Part shown: positions 22,586 through 30,458 of the stretch, piece by piece | Position numbering within the stretch: the stretch's first letter is position 1 | How the letters are laid out: every line of letters starts with the position of its first letter | Translations under genes and position numbers: made by a program | Assembly: GCA_034180005.1 (NCBI GenBank) | Contig: JAXFPC010000058.1 | Span: forward strand, 1-34,514 | From: JAXFPC01 sp034180005 | Lineage (GTDB): Bacteria > Bacillota > Negativicutes > Acidaminococcales > Acidaminococcaceae | Length of the DNA: 34,514 bases | Direction: 5' to 3' | The notes under the pieces: generated by a model | The model's input: the letters and a program-made list of their open reading frames with translations, nothing else | Told to the model about the DNA's origin: nothing | The model's database searches: none

Positions 22586-23629
22586 TTATTTAGAATTCAT
22601 GAAACCTTTGCGATAAACATCTATGTTCTCTACCGCAATACCCGTTCCTAAGGCGACGCAGTTCAAAGCCTCATCGGAAACAAAAACTGGAATTCCAGTT
22701 TCTTTGGAAAGCAACCTGTCCAAATTGCGCAGCATGGATGACCCGCCGGTCATAATAATGCCGCGCTCGATGATGTCCGCGGAAACTTCGGGAGGCGTTC
22801 GCTCCAAAGTATTGAGCACAGCTTCAACAATAATTCCCACAGGTTCTTCCACGGCTTCACAAAGATGATTGGCATTTACTTTTATGTTGCGCGGCAAACC
22901 GCTGAGCAAATCTCTTCCATAAACATCCACCACTTCAGGTTCGTCAACTTTCATAGCTGTCCCGATGCTGATTTTTATATTTTCAGCCGTACGCTCACCG
23001 ATGAGCATATTAAACTCCTGACGTATATAACGAACAATAGCCGCGTCTATTGCATCGCCTCCGGTGCGTACGCTCTTGCTGACAACAATGCCTCCCAGAG
23101 ATATAACCGCTACTTCGCAAGTTCCGCCGCCAATATCCACGACCATACTTCCTGTCGCCTCCTGCACGGGAAGTCCAGCGCCAATGGCGGCAGCCATGGG
23201 TTCCTCAATAAGATATGCTTCTCTCGCACCTGCTTCAATAGTGGCATCGATAACGGCGCGTTTTTCAACTTCCGTGACGCCGGAAGGAACGCCGACTAAA
23301 ATACGAGGTCTTACAAAAGTGCGTTTTCCCATAGCCTGCTTGATAAAATATTTCAGCATGGACTGAGTAATTTCATAATCGGCGATAACACCGTCCTTCA
23401 TGGGACGAATAGCGACTATATTACCGGGAGTACGCCCAATCATCCTCTTTGCCTCAGCACCGATAGCTAAAACTTCGTTAGTTTCCTTATCAACGGCAAC
23501 TACGGAAGGCTCCCGAATAATAATGCCTTTATCCTTGCAATGAACCAATGTATTGGCAGTACCTAAATCTATCCCCATATCGTGAGACATACTGTAAAAA
23601 AAGCTGATATCCGGCAATTTAAATTTCAT
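22586..23629 (-). CDS. mreB: Rod-shape actin homologue MreB
   Basis: This 347-residue ATP-binding cytoskeletal protein orients lateral-wall synthesis. Phosphate 1 motif MGIDLGTANTLV, phosphate 2 VVDIGGGTCEVAVIS and the adenosine motif IIMTGGSSMLRNLD are intact. The ATG at 23629 follows AGGAGG at 9 bp. The longer frame from 23689 runs into radC and is unlikely. It is the first of the mreBCD-mrdA-rodA set and follows radC by 19 bp. Confidence 0.97.
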   Translation of the reverse strand: MKFKLPDISFFYSMSHDMGIDLGTANTLVHCKDKGIIIREPSVVAVDKETNEVLAIGAEAKRMIGRTPGNIVAIRPMKDGVIADYEITQSMLKYFIKQAMGKRTFVRPRILVGVPSGVTEVEKRAVIDATIEAGAREAYLIEEPMAAAIGAGLPVQEATGSMVVDIGGGTCEVAVISLGGIVVSKSVRTGGDAIDAAIVRYIRQEFNMLIGERTAENIKISIGTAMKVDEPEVVDVYGRDLLSGLPRNIKVNANHLCEAVEEPVGIIVEAVLNTLERTPPEVSADIIERGIIMTGGSSMLRNLDRLLSKETGIPVFVSDEALNCVALGTGIAVENIDVYRKGFMNSK

Positions 23630-23648
23630 CCTAAAAATCCTCCTGCAT

Positions 23649-24368
23649 TTAAAAGCTTCCATGTTCACGAAAGCTGTAATAAGTTCCATCGCCTATAATC
23701 AAATGATCTAAAAGCGGTATTCCCAAAGCACTGCCCGCCTTACCGAGCATTGCGGTAACATCTTCATCCTCCGCACTCGGTGAAGGATCTCCGGACGGAT
23801 GGTTATGAGCAACGACGACCGCCGCAGCATGCCGCAAAATAGCCGGATAAAAAACTTCCCGCGGATGTACCACAGAAGCAGTCAATGTTCCTTCCGACAC
23901 TATTTCCGAAGTAATGATCTGATTTTTTGTATTCAAAAGTATTACTGCGAATTTTTCTTTTTCAGAATATCGCAGCCTAGGCATCAAATAATCAGCGCCG
24001 TCCTGCGGACTGCTGAAACGAATTTTCTCAAGAGTTCCGACTGTAGCTATCCTGCGACCTATTTCCAAAGCGGCTAAAACTGTCGCAGCTTTTGCTTTGC
24101 CTAAACCTTTAACACGCATAAGCTCACGTATTTCCGTAATTCTGGCAAGCTTTCTGTAAAGACCTTCGTTGCAGGTCATTTCCATGCCAATCGCAAGAGC
24201 CGACTTGGAAACAGTACCCGTCCCCAACAAAACGGCGATCAATTCCGCATCAGTCAGAGCCGACGCTCCCCTCAGCAACATTTTTTCACGCGGTCTATCT
24301 TCAGGCGGGATGCTCTTCAGATTACCGGTACTGCAAACATCATTTTTACAGCCTTCAGTACCTTTCAA
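23649..24368 (-). CDS. radC: RadC-family JAMM-domain protein (DNA-repair associated)
   Basis: This 239-residue protein has a helix-hairpin-helix-like N-terminal domain (MRVKGLGKAKAATVLAALE) and a C-terminal JAB1/MPN metalloprotease-like domain. The metal site is complete: His188 and His190 in AHNHPSGDPSPSAED, with Ser198 and Asp201. The family's true activity is still unclear despite the repair-linked name. The start is probably TTG 24368, 2 bp past the maf stop, with AGGAG at 10 bp. The maf-radC-mreB order is conserved in many Firmicutes and Proteobacteria. Confidence 0.94.
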   Translation of the reverse strand: MKGTEGCKNDVCSTGNLKSIPPEDRPREKMLLRGASALTDAELIAVLLGTGTVSKSALAIGMEMTCNEGLYRKLARITEIRELMRVKGLGKAKAATVLAALEIGRRIATVGTLEKIRFSSPQDGADYLMPRLRYSEKEKFAVILLNTKNQIITSEIVSEGTLTASVVHPREVFYPAILRHAAAVVVAHNHPSGDPSPSAEDEDVTAMLGKAGSALGIPLLDHLIIGDGTYYSFREHGSF

Positions 24369-24370
24369 AA

Positions 24371-24937
24371 TTACATTGCTCCTATTTTCCTCATCATCCT
24401 GTACACCGTTGTCAAAGGCAGCCCGACTACATTATTGTAGCAGCCCTTTATTGAGTCTACCAAGAACGCTCCCTTGCCTTGTATGCCATAGGCACCGGCT
24501 TTATCAAGCGGTTCCTGCGTAGCTATATAACTCTCTATCTCATCTTCGTCAAGATCTCTGAATCTAACTTCCGTAACACAAACGTCAACTACTTCCCGAC
24601 CTTGAAAAAATACAGCCGTTCCCGTGAGCACCTCATGCGTCCTTCCGGAAAGCAGATGCAACATCACGCGAGCAGCTTCGGCATCAAACGGTTTGCCTAA
24701 AACTTTCCCGTCGATAACCACTACTGTGTCGGCAGCCAATACCGGTAAAACATCACCGCAAATATCAGCAACAACTCTGCCTTTACCTAAAGCATTTTTT
24801 AAAACCAGCGTTTCAGCATCAAGAAGCACGTCCGTACATTCTTCAAATTTTGAAGGAAAAATTTCCACCTGCCAGCCGACCTGTTCCAAAAGAGCTTTCC
24901 GTCGCGGCGACGCAGAAGCCAATATAACTTTAACCAT
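24371..24937 (-). CDS. maf: Maf-family nucleoside triphosphate pyrophosphatase
   Basis: This 188-residue enzyme hydrolyses dTTP/UTP and modified nucleotides to monophosphates, cleaning the pool. Diagnostic motifs are LASASPRRKALLEQVG at the start, VLAADTVVVIDGKVLGKP and the GAYGIQGKGAFLVDSIKGCYNNVVGLP block. The ATG is at 24937, 10 bp past the RseC-like gene. It is coupled to radC. Confidence 0.95.
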   Translation of the reverse strand: MVKVILASASPRRKALLEQVGWQVEIFPSKFEECTDVLLDAETLVLKNALGKGRVVADICGDVLPVLAADTVVVIDGKVLGKPFDAEAARVMLHLLSGRTHEVLTGTAVFFQGREVVDVCVTEVRFRDLDEDEIESYIATQEPLDKAGAYGIQGKGAFLVDSIKGCYNNVVGLPLTTVYRMMRKIGAM

Positions 24938-24946
24938 ACGGGCAAC

Positions 24947-25372
24947 CTAATCCTTTTTACTCATATCGATAACCAGTTTTTCTGCTTCAATTTCATAAAT
25001 CACCGGCTGTTTACCTTTGCGAACCGCATCTCTATTGAAAATATATGCATAGCTGCAAGTAACTATCAGCCAAACTATAATGCCTCCGATGACGAAATAG
25101 TTGCTGTCCGAATGGAAAAATGTCGCCAGGCTGTGTCCGAATGCATAACCGGCTAAAATTCCCGTCAAAGGAAGTCCGTAAACTATCAGTTTAGCCTTTC
25201 TGTCGTCAAAATCTCTGAACTCCGCGCCAACTCTTTCACCCGGTTTGGCATTGACAGGATTCCAGCAATCAAGATATTTTGGCAAACCTGTAAGTTCACT
25301 CTCCGCTTTATCAACTTTAATCTCGGCGCGCTCCCCCTGTTTCTTTACAACCACGCCTCTTATCTCAGCCAT
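24947..25372 (-). CDS. RseC/MucC-like membrane protein lacking the cysteine cluster
   Basis: This 141-residue inner-membrane protein has an N-terminal soluble beta-rich part (MAEIRGVVVKKQGERAEIKV), two membrane segments (about 64-84 and 91-113) and a charged tail. The layout and the LPLTGILAGYAFGH stretch fit the SoxR-reducing system protein RseC/MucC family. The Cys-rich cluster of classical RseC is reduced to one residue (Cys36 in YLDCWN), with another in the second membrane segment. A redox role as in RseC is therefore doubtful. It is followed closely by maf and sits in the shape operon. Confidence 0.68.
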   Translation of the reverse strand: MAEIRGVVVKKQGERAEIKVDKAESELTGLPKYLDCWNPVNAKPGERVGAEFRDFDDRKAKLIVYGLPLTGILAGYAFGHSLATFFHSDSNYFVIGGIIVWLIVTCSYAYIFNRDAVRKGKQPVIYEIEAEKLVIDMSKKD

Positions 25373-25404
25373 TAACCAAACCTCTTTCTATATAAATTTC
25401 CATC

Positions 25405-25695
25405 TCAGTAGGGCAACATGAATACATACCAGTATCCCAGTCCCAATATGGGTACATAAATAACCAGAAAAACCAGTACTCCCTGCCATGTGACCGGATA
25501 ACCGAAATTTATATCTTCGCCGAAAATTCCTCTTCTGTTAAAAAAAGTATATTTCTTCCTTTTCCGGAACCAGGCAACTTTATTTTCAACGCCGATAAAC
25601 TTTGCTACCGCATATATGTAAATGAATGCGCCGAAAAAAATCTGCATTACCCTAGAACATACCAGGACAGGATCAACATTGGCAATCGAATCCAT
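25405..25695 (-). CDS. Small two-helix membrane protein, unrecognised
   Basis: This 96-residue protein matches no family I know. It has two hydrophobic segments (about 10-33 and 68-92) flanking a basic middle (WFRKRKKYTFFNRRG). GAGG precedes the ATG. It lies 31 bp from its upstream neighbour and 32 bp from the RseC-like gene, so it should be co-transcribed with the shape operon. The basic loop suggests an inner-membrane protein with its loop facing the cytoplasm. Confidence 0.65.
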   Translation of the reverse strand: MDSIANVDPVLVCSRVMQIFFGAFIYIYAVAKFIGVENKVAWFRKRKKYTFFNRRGIFGEDINFGYPVTWQGVLVFLVIYVPILGLGYWYVFMLPY

Positions 25696-25726
25696 TACCT
25701 CTACCTCACTCTCACTTATTTGTTCA

Positions 25727-26230
25727 TTACAATTCTATATATCTATCAGGCATTTGTCGCCGCAAATGTTGAACAAATTTATCGCTGGCCTTGAAAATCA
25801 AACCGGCCAATTTGTTTTTTTCTCCTTCCGTAAAAACCAGCAGGCGCTGCGGATTACTGTCCAAAGAACTGTAACGATGAATATAATGGCTTATTTTCGT
25901 TTTACGAAAAAAACTTTTTACATACTTGTTGGTGTAACTCTCCGTACGAGTCAAATCTACCATGTAGCTGCGTCTTATTCCCAAGCCGTGGCTGATCACT
26001 TCCAGTCGATGATCTTTGTAAAGAATCAGCGTGTATCCGAAACAAACTCGCCAAATCCAAAGTGAAAGTAAGCATGAATTCATGCCCCAACCTACTAAAT
26101 TAAAACTTCCGGAAGCAACATACCCCTTGTATTCGTAAAAAAACAAAGACAAAATCAGCAACAGTCCTATACCGGCGAAAATTTTTCTGCCGAAACTGCT
26201 CTCCGATTTTTCCTGATAAATTATCTCCAC
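25727..26230 (-). CDS. Two-helix membrane protein with possible PH-like C-terminal domain
   Basis: This is a 167-residue protein from GTG 26230 (GGAGG at 7 bp). Two membrane segments at about 16-34 and 43-65 are followed by a soluble domain of about 95 residues (YTLILYKDHRLEVISHGLGIRRS onward, a beta-strand pattern). The domain resembles bacterial pleckstrin-homology-like domains, but this is only a visual impression. Function is unknown. It is the first gene after the proA terminator and probably the first gene of the long operon that includes maf, radC, mreBCD, mrdA and rodA. Confidence 0.65.
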   Translation of the reverse strand: MEIIYQEKSESSFGRKIFAGIGLLLILSLFFYEYKGYVASGSFNLVGWGMNSCLLSLWIWRVCFGYTLILYKDHRLEVISHGLGIRRSYMVDLTRTESYTNKYVKSFFRKTKISHYIHRYSSLDSNPQRLLVFTEGEKNKLAGLIFKASDKFVQHLRRQMPDRYIEL

Positions 26231-26301
26231 TGTTTTCCCTCCATAGATTATCTTCAGCACGGAGTATCTTTTAGATACAATCCCCCTTTATACCATAGTA
26301 C

Positions 26302-26330
26302 ATTATATCAAAAAACTTCCCCAAAGCATA
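26302..26330 (-). promoter_or_regulatory. Possible promoter of the shape operon
   Basis: TATAAT (26307-26302) has TATGCT at 17 bp. The -10 is perfect and the -35 weak. The leader includes a 6-bp hairpin (GTATCT/AGATAC, 26264-26278). Confidence 0.45.
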
Positions 26331-26352
26331 TACCTGCGCTGTCAATAAAGTG

Positions 26353-26406
26353 AAATTTATGAAAAGAAAAGGCTCTCTTACGAGCGCCTTTTCTTTTCAT
26401 AAATTT
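26353..26406 (-). terminator. Long-stem terminator after proA
   Basis: A perfect 21-bp stem (26353-26373 with 26386-26406) begins at the first base after the proA stop codon. An inner GCTC/GAGC pairing is an alternative. The T-run lies in the stem itself (CCTTTTCTTTTC). Confidence 0.88.
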
Positions 26407-27693
26407 TTATTTTCTTATTTGACCGTTGCCGGTTATCAAGTACTTTATGCTGGTCAGCTCCGGCAAAGCCATCGGACCTCTTGCGTGGAGCTTTTGCGTG
26501 CTTATACCTATCTCAGCCCCGAACCCGAATTCGTTGCCGTCGGTAAATCTTGTCGAAGCATTTACATAAACACAGGCAGCGTCGACCGCACTTTGAAAAA
26601 TCTGTGCGTTAACGACAGACTCGGTAACAATGCATTCACTGTGTCCGGTACCGTACGCAGCTATATGTTCCATTGCTTCCTCAAGAGAAGCTACGATTTT
26701 GACAGCCAAACGCAGATCGCCGTATTCCGCAGCCCAATCTTCCTCAGTTGCAGGCAAAACGCGTTCATCGTAACTCCGTACTTTTTCATCTCCTCTTATC
26801 TCTACGCCGGCATCCCACATACGCTTCAACAAAACCGGCAGAAATTCATCTGCCGCATCCCGATGAACCAACAAAGTTTCCATAGCGTTGCACACGGAGG
26901 GGCGCTGCACCTTAGCATTAAGGCAAATAGCGCAAGCCATCGTTACGTCGGCTCCTGAATCCACGTAAGTGTGACATACTCCTGCTCCAGTTTCTATGAC
27001 GGGAACACTGGCTCCGGCAACTACTGATTTAATAAGCCCGGCGCCGCCGCGAGGAATCACCACATCAACAAATCCGTTGAGATGAATCAGTTCATTCACC
27101 GCTTGTCTGTCGCTGCTGTCGATAAACTGTATTGCTCCGTCGGGAATCCCGACACGAACCGCGGCTGCATTTAAAATATCCGTCACCAATTTATTGGTGC
27201 GCAAGGCCTCACTGCCGCCTTTTAAAACAACAGCGTTGCCGGATTTCAAACATAAGCCGACCGCGTCGGCTGTCACATTGGGACGCGCCTCGTAGATAAT
27301 ACCCACAACGCCCAAAGGAACGCGCACTTTTGTTACTTTAAGACCGTTAGCCAAAGTAGAACCGCCCAATACATTACCGATCGGATCGGGCAAAGCAGCC
27401 ACTTGACGTAAACCGTCCGCCATACCTGCCAACCGCGCGTGATCGAGCAGCAATCGATCCAGCATGGACGACTTCATTCCCTTAGCTGCAGCTTCTTCAA
27501 AATCGCAGCGATTAGCTGCCAAAATATCCTGCTCGTTATCCGACAAAGCTTCTGCCATTGCGTGTAGCGCCCGGTTTTTCACCTCGGTATTTACCAAAGA
27601 CAAAACTCCTGACGCTCTCTTGGCGGACAACGCTTTCTCTTTTACATATTCAGCTATTTTCACTTTATCACCGACTTTTACCAAAAACATCAT
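26407..27693 (-). CDS. proA: Gamma-glutamyl phosphate reductase
   Basis: This 428-residue enzyme makes glutamate-5-semialdehyde with NADPH, the second step of proline synthesis. It is of the aldehyde-dehydrogenase fold with the catalytic Cys268 in QRPSVCNAMETLLV, the substrate loop GIIYEARPNVTADA and the C-terminal HARGPMALPELTSIKYL block. The ATG overlaps the proB stop (ATGA). GTG 27663, preceded by GGTGAT, is an alternative start and gives the more usual N-terminus (KIAEYVKEKA). Confidence 0.96.
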   Translation of the reverse strand: MMFLVKVGDKVKIAEYVKEKALSAKRASGVLSLVNTEVKNRALHAMAEALSDNEQDILAANRCDFEEAAAKGMKSSMLDRLLLDHARLAGMADGLRQVAALPDPIGNVLGGSTLANGLKVTKVRVPLGVVGIIYEARPNVTADAVGLCLKSGNAVVLKGGSEALRTNKLVTDILNAAAVRVGIPDGAIQFIDSSDRQAVNELIHLNGFVDVVIPRGGAGLIKSVVAGASVPVIETGAGVCHTYVDSGADVTMACAICLNAKVQRPSVCNAMETLLVHRDAADEFLPVLLKRMWDAGVEIRGDEKVRSYDERVLPATEEDWAAEYGDLRLAVKIVASLEEAMEHIAAYGTGHSECIVTESVVNAQIFQSAVDAACVYVNASTRFTDGNEFGFGAEIGISTQKLHARGPMALPELTSIKYLITGNGQIRK

Positions 27694-28829
27694 AGAATAA
27701 CAAGATCATTGCGATGTATAACTTCGTCAAAATTTTTATGACCTAACAGCGTCTCGATTTCTGACGAGCGACAACCTTTTATAATCGCCAATTCATCAGA
27801 GCTGTAATGAGCCAAACCTCTGGCAAGTTCTCTGCCGGCCTCGTCTCTTACACTTACGGTGCTGCCGGCTTCAAAATTACCGAAAACGGAAACTATTCCT
27901 GCCGGCAGTATGCTGCATCCCCCGTCCTTTTGCAGAGCTTTACAACAACCTTCGTCCACGGTAATGCTGCCTTTAACGGAAGCGCCGAAAGCCAGCCAGC
28001 GTTTTCTGAATTGCAGCCTGTTCTCACGACTTACAAAAAGCGTACCGATTTTTTTGCCTTCCAAAATTCCGGCTACAGCTTCCGGTTCCGTACCGCTGGC
28101 GATTACCATATGGATCCCGCTGCTGGTAGCCGCCTTGGCAGCCTGAATCTTTGTTGCCATTCCTCCGGTCCCCCGCGCCGAACCGACACCGCCGGCACTA
28201 GCCTCTATCTCAGGAGTGATCTCATACACTTCCGGAACAAGTCTTGCCGTGGAATCTGTTTGCGGATTGGCCGTATAAAGACCGTCCACATCGGAAAGAA
28301 TCACTACAAGATCTGCATCGACAATACCGGCCACCAATGCGGACATATTATCGTTGTCGCCTATTTTAAGCTCATCCAAGGCAACCACATCATTTTCATT
28401 GACAATCGGTATAACTCTCTGTCGCAACAATTCCATGAAAGTGTTGCGGGAATTGGCATAACGATGTCTGTCAATAGCCTCCGTTCTCGTAATAAGAACC
28501 TGTGCCACAACCTGTCCGTAGTCACTGAAAAGCTTTTCATAAGTATGCATCAATATGCCCTGCCCCACAGCGGCGGCAGCCTGCTTGCCCGGAATGGTCT
28601 CAGGCTTACGATGCAGCCCGAGCCTGTCTACACCGACAGCAATAGCGCCGGAGCTGACTAAAATAATTTCTTTTCCACGATTCTGCAAATCGGAAAGTTC
28701 CCTTGCCAAACGATCGATCTGACGAAAATTCCTCTTGCCGTTGTTGTAAGTGATAGTACTCGTACCTACTTTCACTACTACTCGAACGGCTGACTTTAAC
28801 AAAGCTCTGTCAAATAATTCTCCGGACAT
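27690..28829 (-). CDS. proB: Glutamate 5-kinase with PUA domain
   Basis: This 379-residue enzyme phosphorylates glutamate, the first and feedback-controlled step of proline synthesis. An amino-acid-kinase domain (VVVKVGTSTITY, VNENDVVALDELKIGDNDNMSA, SDVDGLYTANP) is followed by a C-terminal PUA domain (about 285-360), the full-length ProB form. The ATG lies 18 bp past obgE. It is coupled to proA. An obgE-proB-proA order is common in Firmicutes and Proteobacteria. Confidence 0.96.
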   Translation of the reverse strand: MSGELFDRALLKSAVRVVVKVGTSTITYNNGKRNFRQIDRLARELSDLQNRGKEIILVSSGAIAVGVDRLGLHRKPETIPGKQAAAAVGQGILMHTYEKLFSDYGQVVAQVLITRTEAIDRHRYANSRNTFMELLRQRVIPIVNENDVVALDELKIGDNDNMSALVAGIVDADLVVILSDVDGLYTANPQTDSTARLVPEVYEITPEIEASAGGVGSARGTGGMATKIQAAKAATSSGIHMVIASGTEPEAVAGILEGKKIGTLFVSRENRLQFRKRWLAFGASVKGSITVDEGCCKALQKDGGCSILPAGIVSVFGNFEAGSTVSVRDEAGRELARGLAHYSSDELAIIKGCRSSEIETLLGHKNFDEVIHRNDLVIL

Positions 28830-28847
28830 CCTTCACCATATCCTCTG

Positions 28848-30122
28848 CTAATTATTTTCTTTGTACTCGAATACCATATCCCGAATTCTGACAGTAGAAC
28901 CTTCTTCCGCACCTTTTTCTCGGAGAGCCTCATCGATGCCCAAACGTTTCCAAATTAACTGGAAGCGATACAAAGCTTCCTCGTTGTCAAAATTTGTCAT
29001 AGCTACAAGACGTTCTATGTTCTTTCCTCTTACTTCCCACTCCGTATCCGTTCCTACGGCAATTTCAAAACTGTCGGGATCAATTTCATCTACACGAGTC
29101 AGTTCTTCTTCGTCTTCTTCCGGCTCATATTGCTGCAGCAGCTCGTAAGCTTTATACATCAGTTCCTGCAAACCATCTTTTGTTGCAGCTGACACCTTGC
29201 AAATTTCATACCCCTTCGCTTCCACATGCTCCCGCAAGCGACGGAAGTTTTCTTCCGCTTCCGGAAGATCCATCTTGTTGGCAACTACTATCTGTTTTCT
29301 GCGCGCCAATCGCTCACTGTACTCGGCAAGCTCCCTGTTGATTTTTTCAAAATCCTCTATCGGATCGCGTCCATCCACACCGGCCGCGTCAACTATATGA
29401 AGCAAAACTTTCGTTCTTTCGATATGCCTCAGAAAATCATGTCCCAACCCGACGCCTTCATGAGCGCCTTCTATAAGTCCCGGTATATCTGCAAGCACAA
29501 AACTGGTTTCTTCGTCAAGCCGAACCACTCCGAGGACAGGAGTTAGTGTAGTGAAATGATAAGCGGCAATTTCTGGACGAGCTGCGCTCACCTGTGCTAT
29601 AATGCTGGACTTACCTACGCTCGGATATCCGACAAGGCCAACATCCGCCAAAAGCTTCAACTCCAACTTGAGCCAATGATTTTCTCCCGGTTCACCTTTT
29701 TCGGCGAACGTTGGCGCCCTGTTGGTACTGGTAACATAACAGGCATTGCCTTTACCGCCGCGACCACCTTTCGCAGCCAAGTACTCCTGTCCGTCCTCTA
29801 CAAGATCCGCCAATCTGGCTCCAGTAACGTCATCGCGAACCACAGTACCCATAGGAACCTTTACATAAACAGTATCAGCTCTCACACCGGTACAATTTTT
29901 TGTGCCGCCCTTACCGCCGGCTTTGGCAACGTATTTTCTTTTGTAGCGAAAGTCCACCAAAGTATTAAGATCCTTATCGGCGACGATGATGACATCTCCG
30001 CCGCGACCGCCGTTGCCTCCGTTAGGGCCACCCTTTTCTACGAATTTCTCACGACGAAAACTGCTCATGCCGTCGCCGCCGTCACCGGCTTCGACATATA
30101 TTCTCGCTCTGTCAATAAACAT
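28848..30122 (-). CDS. obgE: Obg GTPase (CgtA)
   Basis: This 424-residue essential GTPase acts in 50S subunit assembly and stress control. The three-domain architecture is complete: the glycine-rich Obg fold (1-158, MFIDRARIYVEAGDGGDG), the G domain with P-loop GYPSVGKSSI, DIPGLIEGA, NKMD and SAAT, and the C-terminal OCT domain (about 345-424). GGGAG precedes the ATG. It is first in obgE-proB-proA. Confidence 0.97.
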   Translation of the reverse strand: MFIDRARIYVEAGDGGDGMSSFRREKFVEKGGPNGGNGGRGGDVIIVADKDLNTLVDFRYKRKYVAKAGGKGGTKNCTGVRADTVYVKVPMGTVVRDDVTGARLADLVEDGQEYLAAKGGRGGKGNACYVTSTNRAPTFAEKGEPGENHWLKLELKLLADVGLVGYPSVGKSSIIAQVSAARPEIAAYHFTTLTPVLGVVRLDEETSFVLADIPGLIEGAHEGVGLGHDFLRHIERTKVLLHIVDAAGVDGRDPIEDFEKINRELAEYSERLARRKQIVVANKMDLPEAEENFRRLREHVEAKGYEICKVSAATKDGLQELMYKAYELLQQYEPEEDEEELTRVDEIDPDSFEIAVGTDTEWEVRGKNIERLVAMTNFDNEEALYRFQLIWKRLGIDEALREKGAEEGSTVRIRDMVFEYKENN

Positions 30123-30209
30123 TTTTTACTCCCATATCACTAACAATTCAGCGGCAATAAAAAGCACCGCCACAAAAATCAACAACCGCTTTATAATACA
30201 TACGCTTTA

Positions 30210-30239
30210 ATTATATCTTGAATCAATATATTTAGACAA
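30210..30239 (-). promoter_or_regulatory. Promoter of obgE-proB-proA
   Basis: TTGTCT (30239-30234) and TATAAT (30215-30210) are 18 bp apart. The leader is about 80 nt, with a weak GCGG/CCGC stem. Confidence 0.62.
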
Positions 30240-30292
30240 CAGAAATGTTTTATTCTTAAAAAATCCCACGTTTTTTACTCTTTATTGTTACA

Positions 30293-30306
30293 CAATATAT
30301 ATATTG
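30293..30306. promoter_or_regulatory. 14-bp perfect AT palindrome upstream of obgE
   Basis: CAATATATATATTG is a perfect palindrome about 55 bp upstream of the obgE -35. It resembles one NrdR box at the left half but has two extra bases in the core and no second box at 31 bp. A role is unproven. Confidence 0.3.
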
Positions 30307-30399
30307 CACAGTTCTAAAAATTTGTTTTCTATTGACCTGTTCTCATATCAATCTTTTGCGGCACAAACATTTACTCAAGCAAATAAAACTGCCTAAACA

Positions 30400-30435
30400 A
30401 AGAGAAGCATCTGCTTTAAGCTCGATGCTCCTCTT
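30400..30435 (-). terminator. Terminator of the ftsEX-ctp operon
   Basis: A 12-bp stem with one G-U pair (30435-30424 with 30411-30400) is followed by TTTGTTTAG, a weak T-run. It starts 24 bp after the ctp stop. Confidence 0.7.
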
Positions 30436-30458
30436 CGTCTGAACCTCTGTCCGCAATA

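Noticed and set aside
27807..28661. 284-codon plus-strand frame opposite proB
   Set aside because: It is the antisense shadow of proB, with no ribosome site and no recognisable motifs.
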